Positions 1-5,863 of a stretch of 6,325 nt of DNA are shown here, piece after piece. Location: positions 1-6,325 of the forward strand of contig JAAXGF010000306.1 of NCBI GenBank assembly GCA_012267605.1, given 5' to 3'. How positions within the stretch are numbered: the first letter of the stretch is position 1; every line of letters begins with the position of its first letter. The translations under genes were made by a program, and so were the position numbers. Origin of the DNA: Alphaproteobacteria bacterium. GTDB lineage: Bacteria; Pseudomonadota; Alphaproteobacteria; JAAXGF01. Under the pieces are notes generated by a model. That model searched no databases. It saw nothing but the letters and a program-made list of their open reading frames with translations, and was not told the DNA's origin.

Positions 1-2
1 TT

Positions 3-896
3 GCGGAAGTCGGGCTAGCGCAAACGGAATCGTCATCCCGGAAATCGCTTTCTCACCCTTCGCCAGTGGTACTCCCCGACCCGCCGACCGCCAATGAGCC
101 GAAGATTTCCGCGGAGCCACAAGCGGCGCGTATCTTGGTCAGACCCGCCACCAAGGCCGCTTCACCCACGCCAAGGATGGATCAACAAATCGTACCTCTC
201 GCGCCAATTCGTCGAGATGAGGTCGACAGTCGAACCAACGCCGTCGTTGCCACCCGTAGCGTCCTTCGGCCAACGAAATCGCCAGCAGCAAAACCGAATC
301 GAGTGGAAACACGAACGCCCGTAGCGGCGTCCGAAACTGGAAAGCAATCTCCAGACGCAGAGCAGATAAACAAGGGTCGTGCGCTGCTGAAAATTCTCGA
401 ACATGGATCGGGTCCGAGCATTCAGCTCGCCTGGCCCGAATCAGCCGGGCAGAGAGCCCAGCTCTACCGTGCGTTTCGTGATTGTTACGGTCTTCGCGTC
501 GCACTTATGGACCCCGAGGGGCGGCTGTTTGTCGATTCCGGCTCGCCGGGGATTCCGTGGCAGATCAATCTCGATCGGTACAGCGGATTCATTCGCACGT
601 CGAGTGGCACGCTGGCACCGGCGGAATCGTCTCGCGTGAAAGAAATTCGCGCCCACCATGGCGGTGCCGAAAGCGGGGAACCTGTACGCTTCTTTCCACG
701 GGGCATCGACGCGGTCTTGTTGGCAGAGCTCAACCGAATCCTCGGGGGCGACTACCGAGATGTTCAGCAGATTCAGGCCCGTTATCAGCTCCTTGGCGGA
801 CGCGTTCTGGTCGAGGACATTGTCGGCGACGGGAAGCGTTTTGCCGGACGTATCGATCTCTCGGTTGCGTCTTCCTGTCGAATGGCGCGCTCGTGA
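3..896 (+). CDS. Proline/alanine-rich protein of unknown function, 5' end cut by window
   Basis: The frame is open from base 3 to the TGA at 894-896, so the gene begins left of the window. The GTG at 66 is a possible start but has no ribosome binding site, and the 21 codons before it are also open. I do not recognise the family. Counting from the GTG, residues 1 to about 95 are low-complexity and rich in Pro, Ala, Arg and Thr, like a periplasmic or linker segment. From about residue 100 to 270 there is a compact mixed domain with the motifs ALLKILEHG, LAWPES, LYRAFRDCYGLRVALMDPEGRLF and LDRYSGFIR. No membrane segment or catalytic motif is visible in the part present. The stop overlaps the start of the downstream lipoprotein gene, which implies co-translation and a related envelope role. 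Confidence that it is a gene is high; its function is unknown. Confidence 0.8.
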   Translation, partial: AEVGLAQTESSSRKSLSHPSPVVLPDPPTANEPKISAEPQAARILVRPATKAASPTPRMDQQIVPLAPIRRDEVDSRTNAVVATRSVLRPTKSPAAKPNRVETRTPVAASETGKQSPDAEQINKGRALLKILEHGSGPSIQLAWPESAGQRAQLYRAFRDCYGLRVALMDPEGRLFVDSGSPGIPWQINLDRYSGFIRTSSGTLAPAESSRVKEIRAHHGGAESGEPVRFFPRGIDAVLLAELNRILGGDYRDVQQIQARYQLLGGRVLVEDIVGDGKRFAGRIDLSVASSCRMARS

Positions 897-1558
897 GTCC
901 GCGCGGTCAGACCATCGTTGCCATAATCTTGATTTCCGTAGGCTTGGGGGGATCCGGCTGCACCAGGACCACGTATGGTGCCTACGAAGATGAGCCATCG
1001 GAGGTCCCATTGCTCGATCGCCGGGTGGCCGTCGAAATCGATCGTGTGTTTTATGCTGCGCCACCGGAGTGCGTGATCATCCTGCCAACACGGGGCACGC
1101 TTGATTTCGAAGCCGCGGCCGTGATTGAACGTTCACTAGAACGTCACCTTGGCCAACGTCTGCCAAAGATCATTGGTGCTCTCGCACGCCATCGACTCGA
1201 ACGGGCACGTGGTTTCAATCTGTCCGACCCCACCGACTGGATCTACTTTTCACGCGAAACAGGTTGCGGCGCGGTTCTTGAGTCCGAAGCCCATGCCGTG
1301 AATGCTGACTATTTTCTCGTCTGGGCGCAGCGCAGCGCGGACCTCGAGGTTACCTTGCGCCGCATTGGAGACGGTACGGTTTTATGGCGTGCTCGACACC
1401 TCGCGCAAAGGTCCGACGGTGGACTACCGCTGGGTCCCATCTCACTGACGATCTCGACCGTTGAGGCCGGGCGATTCCATGGCGACACCGATATCCTGCC
1501 GTCTCTCATCGACGATGCGGTAAGGCGGATCGTGGCATCCTTGCCGGACGTGCGCTAA
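893..1558 (+). CDS. Small lipoprotein with TolB/GNA1162-like core
   Basis: This 221-residue protein starts at GTG 893, which overlaps the previous stop as GTGA. The open frame runs much further upstream, but only this start gives a clean signal peptide: residues 1-22 with a hydrophobic IVAIILISVGLG core, then Cys23 in the context GGSGC. That is a loose lipobox, with Gly instead of Leu at -3. The mature protein (about 50-220) contains ECVIILPTRG, a helical segment ERHLGQRLPKIIGALARHRL, a strand ADYFLVWAQ, and DGTVLWRARHL. This order resembles TolB-N-like lipoproteins such as GNA1162/DUF799, which sit in the outer membrane and support envelope assemblies. The resemblance is by pattern only. The start lacks a strong Shine-Dalgarno sequence, so translation is probably coupled to the upstream gene. 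It ends 3 bp from the convergent minus-strand gene. Confidence 0.78.
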   Translation: MSPRGQTIVAIILISVGLGGSGCTRTTYGAYEDEPSEVPLLDRRVAVEIDRVFYAAPPECVIILPTRGTLDFEAAAVIERSLERHLGQRLPKIIGALARHRLERARGFNLSDPTDWIYFSRETGCGAVLESEAHAVNADYFLVWAQRSADLEVTLRRIGDGTVLWRARHLAQRSDGGLPLGPISLTISTVEAGRFHGDTDILPSLIDDAVRRIVASLPDVR

Positions 1559-1561
1559 CCC

Positions 1562-2689
1562 TCACCACGGACAAAATCGAGCTCGAACCCGATCATTCCA
1601 CGACGGTGATTTCCACGGTGGAAACTGGTGGCAGCGACGGCAACTACGACGAGGATGGTTCTTGCCTGGCGCCCAGCGCCGGCCATCATTCACAGTAGAT
1701 TCACTCCATCCCGGAAGAATAATGGCACGTCGCTGGGCGACCTGCGGTTCCTGTATGGCCGGTTCCGGTTCAGACAGAACTGGTTCCGGCTTCGACAAGT
1801 TATCTTCGACCAAGCGGACGTAATCTCGATTGAGATTTTCGACGAATTCAATCGAAATCCTGCCGTCAGCGGGCAAGCCTGAATCACGCTGATAGGCGCG
1901 AATGGCGGTTCGAGTTTGGGCACCGAGAATGCCGTCCACCGACCCCGCATCGTAGCCCAAATTCTGCAAATCCTGCTGCACGCCCCGAATGACCTGGGCG
2001 CTCGGTGCGGCAGCCAATGGTTTGAGATGATCCGCTAGCGGGACAGTATCCTGACCGACGGGTCGTGCAACATCCGGGGAGTGCTCGTTCGCCAGTCGCA
2101 GCTCGTCGGACAATTCTTCCGGCGCCGAATCTTCTTGAATCGTCGAATCGGCCTCGAGGCGACGTTGGGAGGTTGTGGCGAGCACCACGCCATCCTCTAC
2201 CCGTATGGCCTTGTACGACAGTATCAGCTGGTTGCTACGCCCTTGCCGGAATTCACCGATCAACAGGACATCGGCGTCGGTGTGCCGCAATACGCGTGAT
2301 ATGGCCTCGTCCACATAACCCGCCTTCGAGCTATCGGCGTCGTCTGCAAGGGTGGCGACATTCTCTCGGTCGACAAACCTAAAGTGCGCCGCTCCCCGAC
2401 GGCCAAGGGCCTTGAGAAGTGCGTCACTGTACACCTCCCCGAGGACGGGGAAAAGCCTCGCCGGGCCGGTCGGGTGCGGCCAGATGGCAAGACGAAGTGG
2501 GCGTCGATCCGCGGTTGGTCCGAGCGTCCAAGCGATATCGGAATCGATTTCCGCAGCGAAGTCGTCAAATACGTTCCGATCAGCTTGGGTGGCGGCGACA
2601 GACGGACCGAGGCCAAAGCACACCGTCAAAAGAAGGCCAAGCATCAATAGTCCAGCACGTCCCGCGGGGGATTTTTCAAATCTGTTCAT
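1562..2689 (-). CDS. Secreted TolB-like protein with peptidoglycan-binding domain
   Basis: This 375-residue protein starts at ATG 2689, with a ribosome binding site (AGGAG, plus-strand CTCCT at 2701-2705) 11 nt upstream. Residues 1-33 are a Sec signal peptide: basic start, LLMLGLLLTVCFGLG core, likely cleavage after SVAA. Residues 62-180 look like a TolB-N/FlgO/CsgG-type fold: RLAIWPHPTG, helix VYSDALLKALGRRG, RFVDRENV, helix YVDEAISRVLRHTDADVLLIGEF, and VEDGVVLATTSQRRL. Residues 229-289 are a typical PG_binding_1 module: VIRGVQQDLQNLGYDAGSVDG, GAQTRTAIRAYQRDSGLPADG. A Pro/Glu linker (300-318) follows. The last 45 or so residues are Arg/Trp/Cys-rich and unlike a folded domain, possibly a frameshifted or non-conserved tail. 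It is probably a periplasmic protein tethered to the wall. It lies 53 bp behind the GspC-like gene and is probably co-transcribed with it. Confidence 0.85.
   Translation of the reverse strand: MNRFEKSPAGRAGLLMLGLLLTVCFGLGPSVAATQADRNVFDDFAAEIDSDIAWTLGPTADRRPLRLAIWPHPTGPARLFPVLGEVYSDALLKALGRRGAAHFRFVDRENVATLADDADSSKAGYVDEAISRVLRHTDADVLLIGEFRQGRSNQLILSYKAIRVEDGVVLATTSQRRLEADSTIQEDSAPEELSDELRLANEHSPDVARPVGQDTVPLADHLKPLAAAPSAQVIRGVQQDLQNLGYDAGSVDGILGAQTRTAIRAYQRDSGLPADGRISIEFVENLNRDYVRLVEDNLSKPEPVLSEPEPAIQEPQVAQRRAIILPGWSESTVNDGRRWAPGKNHPRRSCRRCHQFPPWKSPSWNDRVRARFCPW
1610..1624. repeat. 15-nt inverted repeat near the convergent gene ends
   Basis: The arms TTTCCAC and GTGGAAA flank a single G, inside the last codons of the minus-strand gene. 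Both envelope units converge here with only 3 bp between stops. It could form a short stem in either transcript, but lacks a T-run, so a terminator role is only a possibility. Confidence 0.3.
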
Positions 2690-2742
2690 CGTTCATACAG
2701 CTCCTACGCGAATGGTTTGCGTCACGGATACGGCGGTGCGTG

Positions 2743-3936
2743 TCAACGCACGAACCGCACCCGCGCACTCTCCACATGGACGCGTCCGAGGAACTTGAGC
2801 GAAAGATTGCGAACATCCCGACCGTAGATCGGGCAATCTTCGAAATCAAACCCGATCCATTCGCCGTGCCGGCCAATTGGTCCTTGATGGGAAACGACAC
2901 GACCATCGACCACCAAAGCACTGTGGCCACCGCCGAAATCACTCGCTGCCTTGAATTCGACGGATTGGATACGGCAACCTCGAGAACCCCCGAGATTGAC
3001 AATTCGGTCGAGGGCTATGGTTCCGTACATCGCGTTGCTGTATCCGACATGGCCGACGATATCGCGACATCGCAACGGTGTCGGACCACGATCCACGAAG
3101 TAACGGCCGCGGAATCGATCCAGCTCGGCGTGGATTCGTTGAATATGCGCTTTTCCGTCGATACGAAGCCACAACCGGTTGAAATCCCGGCCGACCACGA
3201 CATCGCGGCTTGGCTTTAATACAACGCGTCCGGCATGGCGCATCTTTACCGAATCATAAACCCGACCGTCCCCTACCAGGCTAATGCGCGTCTTGCCTCG
3301 AACCTTGCTGACACGGACAACGACTTTCTCTAGACGACGACCGCGATCCTCCGGGCCGATATCAAGCAATTTGCGTAAGGGCAATGTTTCGTCGCGGACA
3401 TAGCCGTCGATTTCTACGGACGGCTCGAGGTGCCGTGGCCGGGACCAGCCACCCCGGTAAGATCCGCCCCAATACCCACGGTTAAAATGGCGATCGCCAT
3501 AGTCGGAATAGCTCACGGTCGCGAATGGATTGCCCGCGATATCCCTGATTACGGCAATCGTATGGTCGTCACCGACGACTAAACCCGCCAGTCGAAACCG
3601 GTCCAATTCGGCGCCATCAACGGCAGGGGTGGAGGCCGGTTGTCGAGAGGACTTCGATTTGACAACCTTTTCGACGTCTTCTTTCTCAGTAAAACGGCGT
3701 GAAGGAGAGAAAAGCGGCCGCGACACCATGTCACTAAACTCGCTCAGACGAGGCCGATTAAACGCGGGGATCGCGGCCGAGGAATCGACGCCCACCTGTT
3801 CCACCAAACCATAAGAATGATTACCGTGCTTCACAATTACAATGGAATGGACTTGGTAGCCGATGGTGGCCAACATCCCCACACACAACCCCAGCAGCAA
3901 GCAGGTAAAGCCATTTATCCTTCGGTTTTCGGCCAA
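2743..3936 (-). CDS. GspC-like single-pass membrane protein with tandem C-terminal repeat
   Basis: This 397-residue protein has a TTG start at 3936, chosen because AGGGAAGG lies 6 nt upstream and the first ATG in frame would cut the membrane segment. Residues 10-30 form one transmembrane helix after a short basic N-terminus (type II inner-membrane topology). Residues 65-81 carry EFSDMVSRPLFSPSRR, the signature that follows the membrane segment in GspC/GspN-type type II secretion proteins. Residues 114-132 (FRLAGLVVGDDHTIAVIRD) match the start of the GspC homology region, whose role is to link the inner-membrane platform to the secretin. The region is then broken by a Gly/Tyr/Trp/Arg-rich stretch (142-168). 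Residues 174-272 and 292-395 form two related beta-rich repeats sharing RG, DGRV and GRDxxxLxL motifs, not a normal GspC PDZ or coiled-coil end. The GspC relationship is an inference from motifs. It is the first gene of a minus-strand pair. Confidence 0.83.
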   Translation of the reverse strand: MAENRRINGFTCLLLGLCVGMLATIGYQVHSIVIVKHGNHSYGLVEQVGVDSSAAIPAFNRPRLSEFSDMVSRPLFSPSRRFTEKEDVEKVVKSKSSRQPASTPAVDGAELDRFRLAGLVVGDDHTIAVIRDIAGNPFATVSYSDYGDRHFNRGYWGGSYRGGWSRPRHLEPSVEIDGYVRDETLPLRKLLDIGPEDRGRRLEKVVVRVSKVRGKTRISLVGDGRVYDSVKMRHAGRVVLKPSRDVVVGRDFNRLWLRIDGKAHIQRIHAELDRFRGRYFVDRGPTPLRCRDIVGHVGYSNAMYGTIALDRIVNLGGSRGCRIQSVEFKAASDFGGGHSALVVDGRVVSHQGPIGRHGEWIGFDFEDCPIYGRDVRNLSLKFLGRVHVESARVRFVR

Positions 3937-3942
3937 CTTTTA

Positions 3943-3950
3943 CCTTCCCT
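3943..3950 (-). promoter_or_regulatory. Ribosome binding site deciding a TTG start
   Basis: On the minus strand this reads AGGGAAGG, followed by TAAAAG and then TTG at 3936. The 6-nt spacing and purine-rich match support TTG as the start of the GspC-like gene. No ATG or GTG upstream in that frame has an equally good site. Confidence 0.6.
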
Positions 3951-4074
3951 TTTCGGCAGCGGCCAACAGCAAATTCCAAAGCATATAAATGCGCACCCCG
4001 GCCTGGCAAATTGCGAATATGCGCAACCCCTTCGGGCTCGAAAAGCTTTGGCCACCTAGACCCGATGCGGCTCT

Positions 4075-4103
4075 ATAATAAATCGATCCTCTTCACGTGT
4101 CGA
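4075..4103 (-). promoter_or_regulatory. Probable sigma70 promoter for the minus-strand envelope genes
   Basis: Read on the minus strand there is TCGACA (4103-4098), a 17-bp spacer and TATTAT (4080-4075). Each hexamer matches five of six consensus bases at the ideal spacing. Transcription would start near 4068, giving a leader of about 130 nt before the TTG at 3936. It is the best promoter-like pair I could find upstream of this unit. There is no experimental support. Confidence 0.5.
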
Positions 4104-4181
4104 ACATCGCCCGTTTTTGTCGGCCCATCGAGCGGCGTGATGTGATCACGGGGCTGACCATTTCGTTTTCGATGTGGCAGT

Positions 4182-4522
4182 GTGCCGGTCGTGGCGATGC
4201 TGTTGGCCGAAGACTGTTCCATTGATCTGCTCACGGTCACGGTGCACCCGACCTGGGGTGCGCAGGAGCATCGGCGCTGCGACCGTCTGGTCGGGGAGCA
4301 CCACTACCTCTGGTTCCACGGAATCGTCGGCAAGGGACTTCACCATGTCGCGGTGCGTGGCGAGATCTGGCTCGCGCTGATCGGCTGGCAGCCCGGTGCG
4401 TTCAAGCTGGCCGCGCTCGACCTCTGGATCGGCTGGTCGGCGGAGCAGCAGTGCCGCCGCCTGCGTCTGATCGCCAACAACTCGCGCTTCGTGATCCTGA
4501 CGCCTGAGCGGCTGCCCAACTT
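4182..4522 (+). pseudogene. DUF4338 (DruA-like) N-terminal part of the transposase, interrupted
   Basis: Translation from GTG 4182 gives a clear DUF4338 pattern: LVGEHHYLWFHGIVGKG (matching the family's HHYLG region), GEIWLALIGWQPGAFKLAALD, WIGWSAEQQ, and LRLIANNSRFVILTPERLPN. The family includes DruA of the Druantia phage-defence system, and also domains attached to ISAs1-type transposases. The company here points to the transposase type, so it should not be read as phage defence. Homology stops at Asn-Phe (4518-4523), where a small element has inserted. The frame then runs into non-homologous sequence and ends at the TAA 4545-4547. The matching continuation (NLASGVLGGRLRRLS) resumes at 4786. 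An in-frame TGA at 4155-4157 closes the frame upstream. No clear ribosome binding site precedes the GTG. Confidence 0.78.
4518..4522 (+). repeat. Left copy of AACTT target-site duplication
   Basis: AACTT immediately left of the 263-bp element. It encodes the Asn codon and two bases of the next codon of the DUF4338 domain, and pairs with the copy at 4786-4790. Confidence 0.78.
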
Positions 4523-4535
4523 CAGAGGTCCTGAC
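4523..4535 (+). repeat. Left terminal inverted repeat of the small element
   Basis: CAGAGGTCCTGAC. It matches the reverse complement of 4773-4785 at all but the third and fifth bases; GTCCTGAC is identical in both ends. Confidence 0.75.
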
Positions 4536-4772
4536 ATCGGGGGGTAAATTTGACAACCTTCGTGAACCATTTTTCTTGGATTTCGCTGACAGACCTAAGG
4601 CTAGACCCCTTATTTTCATGCTTCCTCAAGAATGCTCGGCGCCGTGAGCGTTCACATTGGGGTCCATGGAGTCTTATGCGCCACCCATGTGCCCGTCTCG
4701 CAGGTGATGTCTCGGAAAGTCCTTTTTTCTCTGGCCATAGTCACCACAGGGAATCCAGGGCCATCGTCCGGG

Positions 4773-4785
4773 GTCAGGACGTATG
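4773..4785 (-). repeat. Right terminal inverted repeat of the small element
   Basis: The plus strand reads GTCAGGACGTATG, the inverted partner of 4523-4535, and sits directly against the right AACTT copy. Confidence 0.75.
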
Positions 4786-4790
4786 AACTT
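4786..4790 (+). repeat. Right copy of AACTT target-site duplication
   Basis: AACTT immediately right of the element. With the element's last three bases (ATG at 4783-4785) it creates an accidental ATG AAC TTG reading into the resumed DUF4338 sequence. Confidence 0.78.
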
Positions 4791-5863
4791 GGCCTCGGGG
4801 GTGCTTGGGGGGCGTCTGCGCCGGCTGTCTGCGGACATCCAGGCGGTGCATGGATACCGGGGAGCGACCGCGGCCGTTGCCCATCGCCACTTGGCTTTCC
4901 AAGGAGCAGCTGGAGGCGTTGGGGGCGTTCCGGACCCCGAGCAAACAACGCTACACCGGGCCTGCGATCACCACCTTCCACAACATCCTCGTCGCCCTGC
5001 CGCCCGAGACCCCGGACAACGCGGTCGACCGGTGGACCGGCCAGCATGGCGCCGCGCATGCGCCGGTCGCCATGGACGGCAAGAATGAGCGCGGCACCTC
5101 GAAACAGACCGAGAACTGGGCGCCGGACGATGGTCGCGGAGGTCGGAGCCAACACCGGCAGTGGTGGTGCTCGGGCAGGTTGAAGTCGACCCCAAGAACA
5201 GCGAAATCCCGGTCGTACGCAAGTTCTCCACCGGTCTCGACCTCACAGGCCGGATCGTCAATGGATGCGATGCACGCCCAGAATGAAACCGCGCACCGCG
5301 CCGACTACGTGCTCAGCGCCGTCAAGGACAATCACCAATCTATCCTCGAAGACCTCAAGGCGATCGACTTCAGCGAAGCGCCCCGGCACGAAACCACCGA
5401 CACGGGCCTTGTTGGTCGCATCAATCGTGGCCGGTGCGCCGTCGTCGACTTCTCCGCTGCCGAAGGGGACGGCTACGCCAAACTCCACAGTCGCTGCCAG
5501 GCGATGTACACCAAACGCGAGCGCGAGATCCTCAAGAACCGGCCAGCGCCGCATTAAGGTGACCAGGAGCCTCGCCTCGCCCGACGCTGAACGCGCCGGG
5601 TCCGAGGAGCTGCTCGCCCTGGTGCATCATCACTGGCACATCGAGAACCGGCTCCACTATGTGTGCGCAACTTCACCGGCGACGAAGACCGCTGCCGGGC
5701 GTACGTACGCCATCCGCCGCGCAATCTCGCCTGTTTGACCAAAGCGGCCATCGCCATCGTGCGCTGCAACGGCCGCTTCCGCTACCTGCCCGAGGCCAAC
5801 CGCCACTATGCCGCCCGCGCCCAGGAGGCCCACGGCGCTATTCTGATCGCGCCTGTTGAATAA
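4786..5863 (+). pseudogene. Remainder of DUF4338 domain fused to frame-broken ISAs1-type DDE transposase
   Basis: Frame 1 from 4786 gives NLASGVLGGRLRRLSADIQ and AVHGY, the middle of DUF4338, running straight into RGATAAVAH, which fits the N-terminal region of ISAs1 transposases. Frame 2 takes over near 4885 (WLSKEQLEALGAF, TTFHNILVALPPET, VAMDGK with the first catalytic Asp at 5075-5077). Frame 3 follows from about 5115 (MVAEVGANTGSG), then frame 1 from about 5160 (VVLGQVEVDPKNSEIP, LDLTGRIVNG), and frame 2 from 5264 (DAMHAQNETA with the second Asp at 5264-5266, ADYVLSAVKDN). Frame 3 covers about 5535-5660 (ELLALVHHHWHIENRLHYV, catalytic Glu at 5643-5645), and frame 2 from about 5662 (DEDRCRAYV, RNLACLTKAAIAIVR, FRYLPEANRHYAA) to the stop. 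The D, D and E residues all survive, but no single frame joins them. A few residues also seem missing between NETA and ADYV. It is non-functional. Confidence 0.8.

Larger units (their letters stand above)
3937..4157. other. Intergenic leader region between envelope genes and dead insertion sequence
   Basis: About 220 bp without a convincing gene. The part up to about 4068 would be the untranslated leader of the GspC-like gene and is more AT-rich than the genes around it. Short open frames here have no ribosome binding site or recognisable protein. An 8-bp palindrome GTGATCAC lies at 4142-4149 close to where the insertion-sequence remnant begins. I could not identify a terminal inverted repeat or target duplication that would fix the left edge of the old insertion sequence. 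Confidence 0.45.
4523..4785. mobile_element. 263-bp non-autonomous (MITE-like) element inside the transposase gene
   Basis: The left end reads CAGAGGTCCTGAC and the right end, reverse-complemented, reads CATACGTCCTGAC: 11 of 13 bases agree, so these are terminal inverted repeats. AACTT directly flanks both ends (4518-4522 and 4786-4790), a 5-bp target duplication. Removing the element plus one AACTT makes the DUF4338 protein continuous as ERLPNLASGVLGGRL, in frame, which is strong independent support for both boundaries. The interior shows no protein I recognise; the longest frame (4550-4786) looks random. The element is too short to encode a transposase, so it must have been moved by one supplied elsewhere. 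Its parent family is not identifiable by eye. A 5-bp duplication fits several groups. Confidence 0.82.
4158..5863 (+). mobile_element. Degenerate ISAs1-type insertion sequence with DruA-domain transposase
   Basis: The segment holds only transposase remnants: a DUF4338 N-terminal piece, an inserted 263-bp element, and a frame-broken ISAs1-like DDE domain ending at the TAA 5861-5863. Protein similarity sets the limits given. The true insertion-sequence ends lie somewhat outside, but no terminal inverted repeats or flanking target duplication could be recognised, so the edges may also have decayed or been lost. The coding style is more GC-rich than the envelope genes to the left. It cannot encode a working transposase as it stands. 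Confidence 0.75.

Noticed and set aside
441..1064. Long minus-strand open frame of 207 codons opposite the first two genes
   Set aside because: Its protein is Arg/His/Pro-rich like an antisense shadow, and the plus-strand frames give a lipoprotein signal and overlapping start-stop.
2716..2745. Perfect TTGACA on the minus strand between the two envelope genes
   Set aside because: It overlaps the stop codon of the upstream gene and no acceptable -10 hexamer lies 15-19 bp downstream, so an internal promoter is not supported.
2419..3219. Plus-strand open frame of 266 codons opposite the envelope genes
   Set aside because: It spans two minus-strand genes that have a signal peptide, recognised domains and ribosome binding sites; it is a shadow.
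4182..4547. DruA-like protein as evidence of a Druantia defence system
   Set aside because: The reading frame is broken by an element and its natural continuation leads into an ISAs1-type transposase; no other Druantia gene is present.
4550..4786. Open frame of 78 codons inside the 263-bp element
   Set aside because: No recognisable motif, and it ends at the element boundary by chance; too short for a transposase.
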